Positions 1 through 8,242 of a stretch of DNA of 64,000 nucleotides are shown here, in pieces; position 1 is the stretch's first letter; every line of letters begins with the position of its first letter. Below the pieces are notes generated by a model. That model saw nothing but the letters and a program-made list of their open reading frames with translations, searched no databases and was not told where the DNA came from. The translations under genes were made by a program, and so were the position numbers. The stretch is from Bog-473 sp963756025 (lineage in GTDB: Bacteria; Actinomycetota; Acidimicrobiia; Acidimicrobiales; RAAP-2). The stretch covers positions 1 to 64,000 of the forward strand of contig CAVWMF010000005.1 in assembly GCA_963756025.1 (NCBI GenBank). Direction: 5' to 3'.

Positions 1-465
1 GAAGTGTTCGGAGATGCTGTGGTCGCCGCCGCCATGATCGACCGTCTCGTGCATCACGCCGAGGTCGTCTCCATGAAGGGCGACAGCTACCGGCTGAAGG
101 ATCGAGACCTTGGGAGGGCGCCACTGGCGACGCTGCGTGACGGTGGCTCCGGGGAGGGGGGTCAATTTTCAACCGGTGGCAGGGGGTCAGTTTTAAGGCG
201 GTGTGCTGTCCCAGTTGACGTTCCCCAGCGAGAATCATCATCGGGCGAGGGATACGGGGACGTCTCTGGGGACCGACCCTGGCCGACATGGCCCGTTCCC
301 ATGTGCCCTTCCCCTTACGGGAACCGTTTTGAACGCATTGGCCAACGAGTGGAGCGCGGATTCTGCTCGCGAGAGGCGGCATCTCCGGTAATGGGACCGC
401 GAAAATGTGCCACTCTCCCGGTAGCGAACTGGCGACCCCGCCTCGTCGCTGTTGGACGGTATTAG
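1..465 (+). CDS. istB: IS21-family helper ATPase IstB, C-terminal fragment (gene enters from the left edge)
   Basis: The frame is open from the first base and starts mid-protein. The segment around residues 4-40 (FGDAVVAAAMIDRL, then HHAEVV and KGDSYRLKDRD) is the conserved C-terminal end of IstB/DnaC-like AAA+ helper proteins of IS21 transposons, which work with the IstA transposase. The ATPase core lies outside the window. After about position 140 the frame reads into G-rich sequence that looks like the IS21 end rather than IstB, so the real protein or element end is uncertain and the natural stop may be lost. Identification is by family resemblance; intactness of the element cannot be judged. 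Confidence 0.7.
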   Translation, partial: EVFGDAVVAAAMIDRLVHHAEVVSMKGDSYRLKDRDLGRAPLATLRDGGSGEGGQFSTGGRGSVLRRCAVPVDVPQRESSSGEGYGDVSGDRPWPTWPVPMCPSPYGNRFERIGQRVERGFCSREAASPVMGPRKCATLPVANWRPRLVAVGRY

Positions 466-474
466 CGGACACCT

Positions 475-735
475 TCAGCCGATGAAGCCGAACAGGTCAT
501 CATCGGGTGGATCGCCAACCTCTTGGATCTGGAGCCTGACGTGCGTGCCCGGTGAAGCATTCAGTGCTTCGCTGATCATTTGTGCCACCGATCCTCGGCG
601 ACCAAGGACCTGACCCGGTGTGGAAGTCCATAATGTAATCGACGAGAGGTCCGCTGACACTTGGATAGCTTCGACGACAGCGTTATCGGGGAGATTGTCA
701 TTCAGGGCGTCCGTGACGCATCGAAGGTCTTCCAC
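475..735 (-). CDS. Small KH-domain protein (S3-like KH fold)
   Basis: An 86-residue protein with the pattern PGQVLGRRGSVAQMISEAL in its middle. The GRRG loop followed by an amphipathic helix is the GxxG signature of KH domains, closest in style to the type II KH of ribosomal protein S3. A stand-alone KH protein would be expected to bind single-stranded RNA or DNA. The start is a GTG at 735, the only in-frame start after an upstream stop, with a weak purine-rich AAAGAG about 10 bases before it. The C-terminus is acidic (DDD). It has no operon partner: the next gene on this strand ends more than 100 bases upstream. The partner molecule is unknown. Confidence 0.6.
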   Translation of the reverse strand: MEDLRCVTDALNDNLPDNAVVEAIQVSADLSSITLWTSTPGQVLGRRGSVAQMISEALNASPGTHVRLQIQEVGDPPDDDLFGFIG

Positions 736-843
736 GAAGGCCCACTCTTTAGGATACGACCGGGTCTACCTGCTCGGCCATGCCAAAGGCGTTGCTGCCG
801 ATGCCGGAGCGTCCCATCGATCCGGCGGACTGTGACACTGTCG

Positions 844-2544
844 TCAGGGCCCAGCAAAGTGCGGAACGTGGCGCGCCGCGGGGCCGGGGTCCGAGACGTG
901 CGCCTGCCGGATAGCGGGGATATCGGCTTGTGCCTGCACGGTGGGTCCGCCGTCGGAGGCCATATCCACCACTTGGCCCAGACCGGTCCCGACCCCGCTG
1001 CCATAGAAGGGCGCGTCCCCGAAGTTGAACAACCCACCGTCGGCGGCAGTGAACCAGTATCCGTTACCTGTTGGCATCGGGGCCATGGCCACGATCGGTT
1101 GGTTGAGATGGATCGCACCGGTCGAGCCGTAGAACTGGGCATCGCCAAAGGAGAAGATTCCACCGTCGGAGGCCACCAGCCAGTAGCCATCGCCGTCCGG
1201 AGTCGACGCCATGCCCACGATCGGTTGGTTGAGATGGATCGCACCGGTCGAGCCGTAGAACTGGGCATCGCCATAAGAGAAGATTCCACCGTCTGAGGCG
1301 ACCATCCAGTAGCCTCCGGCATCGGGCGTCGGCGCCATGCCCACGATCGGCTTGTTGAGGTGAATGGCACCGGTCGAGCCGTAGAACTGGGCATCGCCAA
1401 AGGAGAAGATTCCACCGTCGGAGGCAACCAGCCAGTAGCCTCCGGCATCGGGCGTCGGCGCCATGCCCACGATCGGCTTGTTGAGGTGAATGGCACCGGT
1501 CGAGCCGTAGAACTGGGCATCGCCAAAGGAGAAGATTCCACCGTCGGAGGCAACCAGCCAGTAGCCCCCGTCGTCACCCGTGGCCGCCATGCCCACGATG
1601 GGATGGTTCAGTTTCAGGCTCCCGGTGTCGCCGTAGTAGCCCGCATCGTCGCTGGAGGTCACGTTTCCTTGGGCGTCGACCTGGTAATAGCCGATGGTCC
1701 CGTTGCCCGAGAGACTTCCGGACCACCCAGTGCTCGCAGAGCCCCGGATCGTCATCGTGGCAGAGCGGTCTCCCAGAGCGCCGGGATAGAAATAGACGTT
1801 CATGGTGCAAGCAGCACCAGGTGCGAGGACGACGGTGGTCACTCCGTCACCGGGACAATCGCTTGACGGGGTGACCACGTAGTCATTCGCACCTGGACCA
1901 GAAATGGATAGATCGCCGCTCGAGAGATCAACGGTGTCGGTGGAGCTGCCATCGTTCTGGAGAGTGAAGGTGTCAGGACCCGCGTAGGTGCCGAGGGTCG
2001 TATCGCCAAAGTTCAAGATGTTGGGTGTCCCAGTCCCTGAGAGATTCACGGACCCGGGGGCGCCGACCGAGGGAGTGATTATCAGCTGGGTCGAGCGATC
2101 TCCGAGCGCGCTGGGAGAGAAATAGACGCTGATGAGACACGAATAACCAGATGTCATCGTGACGGTGCCAGTGCTGGCTCCGGGGCAGCCGGCCGATGGG
2201 ACCACCGAGTAATCGGTCGCATTTCCTGGGCCCGAAAAGTACAAGCCAGTCGAGAAGTCGACAGTGGCGGTGGCGGGATAATCATTGTTCAGCCAGAAGT
2301 TGTCCGGGCCCATATGGGTTCCGACCGGAACGTTCCCGAAGCCGACGTTGGCGATGCATTCGCCTGCACCGGTACATCCCGCCGTGCCCACCGTCGTGTT
2401 CACACGGGGATTCAGCGCACCCGCTCCTGTGCTGCTGGCGAAAACAGATAGCGCGGCAAGTAGCGCCCCAGCCACAGTCATTACCACCGCTCGACGAGCT
2501 CGCAGACCCACCATGCCCCTCCCTCTCTGTTTTCGGGAGCGCAT
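844..2544 (-). CDS. Secreted repeat protein with two choice-of-anchor-D-like domains and 42-residue GYWLVASDGG repeats
   Basis: 566 residues. A signal peptide (basic start, hydrophobic run, cleavage near GAGA) is followed by two ASH/choice-of-anchor-D-like domains of about 100 residues each, sharing VGFGNVPVGT or FGDTTLGTYAGPD openings and LGDRS strands. Then come five tandem 42-residue units, each with PIVGMA, GYWLVASDGGIFSFGDAQFY and GSTG, and a degenerate sixth. Such repeats are abundant in exported proteins of Acidimicrobiia and probably form a beta-propeller-like surface. No catalytic motif is visible. An inner ATG at 2514 has a better GAGAGGGAGG ribosome site than the ATG at 2544, so the first ten residues may not be translated. 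A role in adhesion or the envelope is inference. Confidence 0.75.
   Translation of the reverse strand: MRSRKQRGRGMVGLRARRAVVMTVAGALLAALSVFASSTGAGALNPRVNTTVGTAGCTGAGECIANVGFGNVPVGTHMGPDNFWLNNDYPATATVDFSTGLYFSGPGNATDYSVVPSAGCPGASTGTVTMTSGYSCLISVYFSPSALGDRSTQLIITPSVGAPGSVNLSGTGTPNILNFGDTTLGTYAGPDTFTLQNDGSSTDTVDLSSGDLSISGPGANDYVVTPSSDCPGDGVTTVVLAPGAACTMNVYFYPGALGDRSATMTIRGSASTGWSGSLSGNGTIGYYQVDAQGNVTSSDDAGYYGDTGSLKLNHPIVGMAATGDDGGYWLVASDGGIFSFGDAQFYGSTGAIHLNKPIVGMAPTPDAGGYWLVASDGGIFSFGDAQFYGSTGAIHLNKPIVGMAPTPDAGGYWMVASDGGIFSYGDAQFYGSTGAIHLNQPIVGMASTPDGDGYWLVASDGGIFSFGDAQFYGSTGAIHLNQPIVAMAPMPTGNGYWFTAADGGLFNFGDAPFYGSGVGTGLGQVVDMASDGGPTVQAQADIPAIRQAHVSDPGPAARHVPHFAGP
1003..1632 (-). repeat. Five tandem 126-bp coding repeats
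   Basis: Five consecutive 126-bp units (42 codons each), with unit starts on the minus strand at 1632, 1506, 1380, 1254 and 1128, lie inside the secreted repeat protein. Units 2 and 3 are nearly identical in DNA, while the first and last have diverged. Such repeats can gain or lose copies by recombination or slippage and are prone to assembly collapse. Confidence 0.85.
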
Positions 2545-3020
2545 CGCTCCTTGCCACTTGGGTTGCAGAACCTAGGCGCTGTGAGTAGTGGCGCGGATGC
2601 AACGCCTCGCTGGGACGCTATGCCAGGCCGGTAACGGCTGGGTAAATCGCCATCGTGGGGTATCCCAATGGTGCCGTATAAGCGGGCGGGTTAGCGCGGT
2701 GCTAACAGTTGGGTCCGGCGTTCACCTCTCAGCGACCCCAAGCGGATCCTCTCACGGACCGTCATTTCCGGACCCTGAGGCGCCCCCAAAATCTCGGCCG
2801 TGGGAAGTACCCGAGAAATAGTCATCTTTGAAGGAGCGCAGTTTGTCAAGAGGTGCCGAAGGCTCCTTTGGCATTTGTCGTGCCCAGATAGGCGTGAGAT
2901 CTTCGACCGATGGGCGCGCCAAAGAGGGGCCCTCGCGGTGACCAAGGACCGAGCAGCGCAGTCAAGGCCGGCCGGAGGTCGCCCGGAGGGGAAGCCTTGA
3001 CGGTGCGGCTCAGTTGTTGT
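2545..3020. other. Gene-free stretch upstream of the repeat protein
   Basis: No open frame here has a ribosome site together with protein-like composition. It holds the promoter region of the repeat protein on the minus strand and the flank of the IS110 element. No convincing promoter hexamers or hairpin terminator were found. Confidence 0.5.
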
Positions 3021-3287
3021 TCACATCATGTGATGCGAAGCCCGGCAGGGCTTCGTGGTCGTCCCCTGTAATGCCGCGGGGGACACGTTGCGACCCAAAT
3101 CTCCAGAGCCAGGCGATGCTGGCAGGGCAAACCCGAAAGACCGGGTGCCGGTCATCTGTTCGTCGCGAGAAGCGACATGGAGTGGTTCGGCCGCAATCCG
3201 GTGGGCTCAATCAAAACCGCGGCTTCGCCGCTGGGCGGGAACCATGACTATTGGCGAGCTCGCACCGGGTTGCGTCCGTCCCGGTTC

Positions 3288-4301
3288 TCACCCCGTCTCC
3301 GCCAGGCAACGGATCTCGCCGTCGCGCAGGCCGTAGTAGACGAGGATGAGAAGTTTGCGCGCCGCGGCCACGCGGCCGATCTGAGTACCTCGGCGTTCGC
3401 CCACGTTGCGGTGGTGCCGTCGGATAGGCGTATCGGTGCGTTGGCGGGCCACAGCCTCGACGGCGGCCCACCGCACGAGGCGAGAGCCTTGCTTGGTGAT
3501 GTGGCCTCGGTGGACCGTGACGTCGGATTCTTTGTGGCTCGGGGTCAGCCCAGCCCAGCTGCACAGATGGCGGGCCGAGGTGAATCTCGAGATGTCGCCG
3601 ATCTCGGCCACGAATATCGCGGCCAGCACCGGGCCGACGCCGGGAATGGCCTGGACGGCGTGGTAGCCGAGGTCGCCGGCAAAGTATGGGGCGCTCTGCT
3701 CTTCGAGCATGGCGATCTCGCGGTTGACGGAGTCGATGAGGTCGCGCAACGATTCGACGCGGACCCGGTAGGCGTCCGCCAGATGGACCTTGTCGAGGAG
3801 GACCTGGCCGCCCACCCCGAACAGGTCGCTCATGGGCACCGTCACCCCCTCTTTGGCCAAGACGGCGTGGACTTGAGACTTGAGGCTGGTGCGCAAGTGG
3901 ACGAGCTTGCCTCGATAGCGGATGAGTTCGCGCAGTTCGCGCAGCGGCGGTGGGGCGACCCAGGCTTCAGCCAGACGTCCCATGCGGAGCAGGTCGACCA
4001 GGTCCGTGGCATCGCGCTCGTCGTTCTTCACCCGCCGATGTCCCCAGTTGTTGCCCAGTGGATGGGCCAAGTGCACATTCGCCCCGCACTCTTGGATCAC
4101 GTCAGCGGCCCAGTACCACCCATACGTTGCTTCCAATATCACCTCGGGGTGCTCACCGGCCTTTGCCAGCTCGGCCGCCAGGGCCACGGGGTCGTTCTCG
4201 ATGCGGACCGTCTCGAGCGTCTGGCCCGCCTCGTTACGGCGCACGATCACGCTGCGCCGCCGGTGGAGGTCGATGCCGACATACTGTTGTTGCTGTTCCA
4301 C
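3288..4301 (-). CDS. IS110-family DEDD transposase
   Basis: 337 residues from a GTG at 4301 preceded by AGGAG six bases upstream; a longer frame to 4439 has no ribosome site. The N-terminal RuvC-like domain shows the DEDD set: D11 (VGIDLH), E57 (LEATYG), D94 and D97 (NDERDATD). A coiled-coil linker follows, then a C-terminal Transposase_20 domain with IPGVGP and AGLTPSHKES. S259 is the likely nucleophilic serine, followed by ITKQGSRLVR. IS110 enzymes recombine a circular dsDNA intermediate into targets under guidance of an element-encoded bridge RNA. All key residues are present, so the protein looks functional. The 5' leader is described separately. Confidence 0.92.
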   Translation of the reverse strand: MEQQQQYVGIDLHRRRSVIVRRNEAGQTLETVRIENDPVALAAELAKAGEHPEVILEATYGWYWAADVIQECGANVHLAHPLGNNWGHRRVKNDERDATDLVDLLRMGRLAEAWVAPPPLRELRELIRYRGKLVHLRTSLKSQVHAVLAKEGVTVPMSDLFGVGGQVLLDKVHLADAYRVRVESLRDLIDSVNREIAMLEEQSAPYFAGDLGYHAVQAIPGVGPVLAAIFVAEIGDISRFTSARHLCSWAGLTPSHKESDVTVHRGHITKQGSRLVRWAAVEAVARQRTDTPIRRHHRNVGERRGTQIGRVAAARKLLILVYYGLRDGEIRCLAETG

Positions 4302-4523
4302 GGGAGTCTCCTTCTGTCGTCTCCGGATAGGTTTCGCAACCCCAAGTGTGCTCTGCACACCTGGTTCCGGCCGACGGGAGGACTCCCGTGGGGACTTCGA
4401 CTTGGGCTGGACCGCAGTGGCGACTTTCTTCGCTGTCACGCAATCGTTTCCTCGTGCTCGGCGTGCGTGCCCCAGCTCGCTAAACCGGTGCCCGTCACAC
4501 GGGAGCTGCGCTGCGCTCCTTCA
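4302..4523 (-). ncRNA. Candidate IS110 bridge RNA (transposase leader)
   Basis: About 220 bases separate the element edge from the transposase start. In the IS110 group this upstream interval encodes the structured bridge RNA. Reading the minus strand, there is a hairpin of ten pairs (one G-U) with the loop AGA, CCAGGTGTGC/GCACACTTGG, at about 4343-4365. A second short hairpin, CGGGAG/CTCCCG, lies near 4376-4390. No target-binding or donor-binding loop was assigned. The call rests on position and visible structure only. Confidence 0.4.
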
Positions 4524-4533
4524 TCACATCAAT

Positions 4534-5924
4534 ACCTGTGGATGAGAAATCTGTCGGACTACGCGGCGACCTCGTTCTCATCCGTCTCTGATCGTTCGGC
4601 CATCACCCCCTTTTCGAAGACGACACCGGCTCGGACCAAAGCGACGAGTTGCGGTGCGTTGACCGCTCGCCAGCGGGTCTGGGCCGACTCGATCAGCTTG
4701 TAGGCCATGGCCAGTCCGGCCGCCCGTGAGCCCGGTCCCTTGGTGACCTTGGTGCGCAGTCGCACGGTGGCGAAGGTGGACTCGATTGGGTTGGTGGTCT
4801 TGAGGTGGACCCAGTGCTCGGCCGGGAAGTCGAAGAAGGCCAACAATGCGTCGGCGTCCTTGACAACCTTCTCCACCGCCTTGGGCCACTTGGCCTCATA
4901 GTCCTTCTTGAACCGCTCCAGGGCCTTCAGCGCGTGCGCACGGTCCTCGGCGTCACGGACCTCGGCCAGCGCGGCCCGGGCAGCCGGCTGGGCCGATTTG
5001 GGCAGGGCGTTCATGACGTTCGCCATCTTGTGGACCCAGCACCGTTGGTGCGTGGTGTCGGGGAAGACGTCGCTGAGCGCACCCCAGAACCCGAGAGCGC
5101 CGTCACCGACGGCGAGGACCGGGGTCCGCATGCCCCGGCGTTTGAGATCACGCAGCACGTCGGCCCACGACTCGGTGGACTCACGGTGCCCGTCGGTGAT
5201 CGACACCAGCTCTTTGGTCCCGTCGACCCGCACGCCGACGATGACCAGGACACACAGGCGGGCCTCGTCGAGGCGGACGTTGAAGTGGATCCCATCGGCG
5301 TAGAGGTACACGTAGTCGACCTCTTTGAGGGAGCGGTGGGCGAACTGATCGCGTTCGCGCTGCCAGTCGGTGGTCAGCCGGGTGATCACCGAGGCCGACA
5401 GTCCCGCGGCCGAACCGAAGAACTCCTCGAGGGCCGGGGCGAAGTCGCCCGAGCTCATCCCGTGCAGGTACATCAGGGGCAGCACCTCGGCCACCTTGGG
5501 GGACTTCCTGGCCCAGGGCGGCAGGATCGAGGACCGGAAACGCATCTTCTCCCCGGTCCCTTCGTCGACCCGGCGGTCGTCGACGCGCGGAGCCCTCACC
5601 TCGAGCGGGCCGGCCCCGGTGATGAGGGAGCGTGGTTCGGCATGCCCATTGCGCACGACCAGGCGATGGCCATGTTCGTCAACTTCATGGATCAGGCTCG
5701 AGACGTAGGCCTCAACCTCGGCTTCGAGGGCGGCGGCCAGCATTCGACGGGCCCCTTCGGCCACGATGGCATCGAGCCCAGCGGCCAGCTCCGCGCTGGC
5801 GGCCTCGTCAACATGTACTCTCAACATCGGCGTTCCTTCCTGCCGGCGTTCCACCGCCAGCGATCTTGTTTGTGTCAAACAGGAAGGTACGCCGCGTCTC
5901 CGTTCAGGTGGTGCATCCACAGGT
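4534..5924 (-). mobile_element. IS256-family insertion sequence
   Basis: A perfect 11-bp terminal inverted repeat, ACCTGTGGATG at 4534-4544 and CATCCACAGGT at 5914-5924, brackets one mutator-type transposase gene, giving a 1.39 kb element. No matching 8-9 bp target duplication is seen at the flanks, so the outer boundaries may extend slightly or one flank may have been rearranged. The neighbouring IS110 element ends three bases away. Confidence 0.75.
4559..5827 (-). CDS. IS256-family (mutator) DDE transposase
   Basis: 422 residues from the ATG at 5827, which has an AGGAAGGAA ribosome site; the longer frame to 5920 runs into the terminal repeat. Family features in order are an N-terminal helix-turn-helix region, RNGHAEPRSLITGAGPLEVRAPR-type beta region (residues about 59-81), D178 in YLYADGIHF, D242 in AVGDGALGFW, the C263-H266 pair in QRCWVHK, and E349 in TTNPIESTF. 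These make a complete DDE triad. The length is normal for the family, so the enzyme looks intact. It catalyses cut-out or copy-out transposition of its own element. Confidence 0.93.
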   Translation of the reverse strand: MLRVHVDEAASAELAAGLDAIVAEGARRMLAAALEAEVEAYVSSLIHEVDEHGHRLVVRNGHAEPRSLITGAGPLEVRAPRVDDRRVDEGTGEKMRFRSSILPPWARKSPKVAEVLPLMYLHGMSSGDFAPALEEFFGSAAGLSASVITRLTTDWQRERDQFAHRSLKEVDYVYLYADGIHFNVRLDEARLCVLVIVGVRVDGTKELVSITDGHRESTESWADVLRDLKRRGMRTPVLAVGDGALGFWGALSDVFPDTTHQRCWVHKMANVMNALPKSAQPAARAALAEVRDAEDRAHALKALERFKKDYEAKWPKAVEKVVKDADALLAFFDFPAEHWVHLKTTNPIESTFATVRLRTKVTKGPGSRAAGLAMAYKLIESAQTRWRAVNAPQLVALVRAGVVFEKGVMAERSETDENEVAA

Positions 5925-6782
5925 TTTGGTTATAACTCGAAGTACCCCACTTTTACGCGCTCATGCCCATGTGGGGCGTGCCACGGAAGTCCCGTACGGG
6001 GCGGAGAGTAGGACAACGATTTTCTGTAATCGTAAGTCTGTCGCCGGCCAAAGAGTTGCTTGGAGCGACGTCCGCCAACACTCATTGTTGGGATCGATCC
6101 TTCACCGAAGGGCCAACGCAGCAGATACTCCATACCGGTATGTTGTATATCGTTTCGTGCCCACAACGTGCCCACACGAATGAGAAACAACGCGGAATAG
6201 CGCGTACTGAACGACGTCAAAATTTCTAGGTAATATCGTCTCTGAACAGGAGTTTTCTTCCTACCGACCAGGCCGTGACATTAGGCTCAATATCGTGCCT
6301 AACGCAGCTGAAAAGCGTGAGGTCACCGGATCGACGCCGGTCCCGACCACTGGAACAGAGCAGGTCAGAGGCACTGTTTGGAGCTGAAGATTTCAGAGCC
6401 CGAAATTTCGTGCCCGACACGTGCCCCACTGGAGTCGAAAATTTTCTGCTGGGCACCTATTGAGAGCGGAAACGCTGGCCCAAACAGGGGGCGAAATACG
6501 CCTCCAAAATGTGGTTGCCAACTCGCCCTTTCGGACCAGGAAATTGACGCCTCGTTTGGATCGCCAGATGGGTCGGGACGGCCGCGAGCCAGAGCGAGGA
6601 CAAGGAGCGCAGACGAACTCCCACAGCGACCCTTGATGCACCGAACGGGTGCATCGGAGATCATGGAATAGTCCGGATCCATGCGCCGGCCTCCATGCGC
6701 CGTTGCTCGGGCCGCCACGTGCGTTCTGGAATAGCCAAACAGGAACCATGTCGAATCTCTGGACGAAACCAGTAAGAGTTAC
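5925..6782. other. Gene-free stretch with a tRNA-like relic
   Basis: About 860 bases, less GC-rich than the surroundings, lie between the IS256 element and the first sigma-factor operon. Open frames in it are short, overlap on both strands and show no family resemblance. The only structure noted is the tRNA-like segment near 6282-6350. This looks like scar DNA left by mobile elements. Confidence 0.5.
6282..6350 (+). other. tRNA-like relic or possible attachment-site remnant
   Basis: The arms follow tRNA order. A D-like arm TAGGC/GCCTA (6282-6286 with 6297-6301) comes first, then an anticodon-like stem ACGC/GCGT (6302-6305 with 6315-6318) around CTGAAAA. A six-base variable region follows, then a T-arm ACCGG/CCGGT (6325-6329 with 6337-6341) whose loop is ATCGACG. 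The 3' acceptor-like CCCGACCAC has no paired 5' partner and the end is not CCA. It is therefore not a working tRNA, but may be a decayed tRNA 3' end of the kind left by integration. Confidence 0.3.
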
Positions 6783-7631
6783 CTACGGCCCAATCGCCGC
6801 GCCATTTCCGGTGTTCGTGCAATCCAGATGAAGCGACGAGAGTGGAACAGTCCGGGCATCGGGTCCGGTGGCATCACCAATGAGGAATGTCCCGATGACC
6901 GTCGTCCCGTCACTCTTGTATGTGGGAATGGAGATGTCTCGATTCTTCGATTCCTGGTCCCAGATGAGGGCCTGCGCTGGTGTCTCCACGTCACCGCGCG
7001 TTGCGCAGTTGAGTTGGCTTGCCTTCACATAGCCCTGCGTCTCCCCTTGGTCGACCGCTACCGCGATGAGATCCGGCGACCCATTCTGATTCTGCTCGCC
7101 ATATGTTTGGCCGGCAGCGTTGGTACCCCAAGGGGTCGTGACTTGACTCACGTAGATGGCTTGCAATCTCCACGAGGCGTTAGAGCTGGTGGTGACCGTT
7201 ATGTCGTCGTTGCCGGGTGTGATGGGCACGACCTCACTGGCCTCCTCGAGAGGGGGTGGGTGACTCAGATCCGCCGCGTCGCAAATCAACGCCGAGCCGT
7301 TCGACATGGTGAACGTGCCGACTGTGAGGCACGACAACGTCAGTGAAAGGTGGGTTGCCTTCGCCGGCGGTGGGCCCAGATTGATGGTTGCCGAACCAGT
7401 GCGCGTCGCAGTGAGAACGTTGCCGAGCGGTGTGTCGACAGGCGCCCCGGGCGGAGAAAACACACCGGAGGCGACCGCTGCCCCTCCGGCGATGAGGGTC
7501 GAGCCGAAGAACACGCCAGCTCCGAGGCGCCACCGCCAACGGCGACGCACGCGGGGCGCATCCTTAACTGTTGCCACCAAGGCCTCTCGTAGTGCGGCCG
7601 TGAAGACCGGGTCCATCTCGAGTGTGCTCAT
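6783..7631 (-). CDS. Membrane-anchored partner of ECF sigma factor (unknown family)
   Basis: 282 residues: a short cytoplasmic N-terminus (MSTLEMDPVFTAALREALV), a basic RRRWRWR stretch, one membrane segment at about residues 36-58, and a long extracytoplasmic part with no recognised domain. The start overlaps the upstream sigma-factor stop by four bases (ATGA at 7628-7631), so the two are translationally coupled. That arrangement is typical of an anti-sigma factor or sensor. The N-terminus lacks a recognisable zinc anti-sigma (HxxxCxxC) motif. Control of the sigma factor is inferred from arrangement only. Confidence 0.65.
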   Translation of the reverse strand: MSTLEMDPVFTAALREALVATVKDAPRVRRRWRWRLGAGVFFGSTLIAGGAAVASGVFSPPGAPVDTPLGNVLTATRTGSATINLGPPPAKATHLSLTLSCLTVGTFTMSNGSALICDAADLSHPPPLEEASEVVPITPGNDDITVTTSSNASWRLQAIYVSQVTTPWGTNAAGQTYGEQNQNGSPDLIAVAVDQGETQGYVKASQLNCATRGDVETPAQALIWDQESKNRDISIPTYKSDGTTVIGTFLIGDATGPDARTVPLSSLHLDCTNTGNGAAIGP

Positions 7632-8242
7632 CGAGTCTCCTCCTTCGTGGTCTTGTCGTCGTCTCCGCTCAGGAATGGGCCCATTACGTTCGCCATGCGC
7701 GATCGGGCGCGGTGGAGACGAGTTCGTACTGCGCCATCAGAAATGCCCAGGGCCTCTGCCACTTGCGCCGGCGAATAGTGCTCGAACATCGTGAGAGTCA
7801 GCAAGGCGGCGTCGTCGCTTGAGAGGGAGCCAAGTGCCTTATGAACTTGTTCGCCGAGACGCTGCTCCTCCATCTCCTCCAACGCGACATCAGCTGCGCT
7901 CTCTGAGGCCTCGACGCGAGGCAGGGAGTCGATGAGCGCTCGATAACGACGAAGACTGCGTGTGAGATTTCTCGCCAGATTCGTCGTCGTGACAAGAAGC
8001 CAGGGCAATACGGATCCCTCGACGACCCGTACAGACCTCCGACGGCGCCACAGTTCGAGGAAGGCGGCGGCGATGACGTCTTCGGCATCGTGCACGTTTC
8101 CGGTCATTCGAACGGCGTGACGGTAGACACGATTGCGGTGAAGGTCGAAAGTAGCTACAAATGCCTCGGCATCACCCGTTAGGGCGGCATCCCAGGTGCT
8201 CTGTTCGTCACCAGACGGCGTCACCCTTTGTACTGTCCGCAC
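7628..8242 (-). CDS. ECF-type RNA polymerase sigma factor
   Basis: 204 residues with sigma region 2 (FDLHRNRVYRHAVRMTGN, DAEDVIAAAFLELWRRR, at about residues 33-72) and region 4 (LTLTMFEHYSPAQVAEALG and SDGAVRTRLHRARSRM, at about 145-185). These belong to group IV sigma-70 factors, which direct RNA polymerase to stress or envelope promoters. The gene overlaps the membrane-protein gene downstream by four bases. The start is uncertain: GTG at 8242 lacks a clear ribosome site, and another GTG lies six codons in. It is one of three sigma/membrane pairs in this window. Confidence 0.88.
   Translation of the reverse strand: MRTVQRVTPSGDEQSTWDAALTGDAEAFVATFDLHRNRVYRHAVRMTGNVHDAEDVIAAAFLELWRRRRSVRVVEGSVLPWLLVTTTNLARNLTRSLRRYRALIDSLPRVEASESAADVALEEMEEQRLGEQVHKALGSLSSDDAALLTLTMFEHYSPAQVAEALGISDGAVRTRLHRARSRMANVMGPFLSGDDDKTTKEETR

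Larger units (their letters stand above)
3021..4531 (-). mobile_element. IS110-family insertion sequence
   Basis: About 1.5 kb, the usual size for this family. One transposase gene is on the minus strand, with non-coding stretches on both sides. The octamer TCACATCA occurs in the same orientation at 3021-3028 and 4524-4531 and may be the core repeat that brackets the element. IS110 elements have no long terminal inverted repeats, which agrees with what is seen. The right boundary abuts an IS256 element that begins three bases later. The boundaries rest on the octamer alone. Confidence 0.6.

Noticed and set aside
1003..1632. CRISPR or DNA satellite
   Set aside because: The repeats are in-frame codons of one secreted protein.
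3177..4703. Long plus-strand frame of 508 codons across the IS110 region
   Set aside because: It is antisense to a clear transposase with all catalytic residues; no ribosome site and no family resemblance.
4805..5935. Plus-strand frame of 376 codons
   Set aside because: Antisense shadow of the IS256 transposase, typical of high-GC DNA.
6282..6350. Functional tRNA gene
   Set aside because: The acceptor stem does not pair, position 33 is not T in the best alignment, and no CCA or consensus T-loop TTC is present.
6365..6749. Overlapping short frames on both strands near 6.4-6.7 kb
   Set aside because: No ribosome sites, no recognisable motifs, and all frames open by chance in this stretch.
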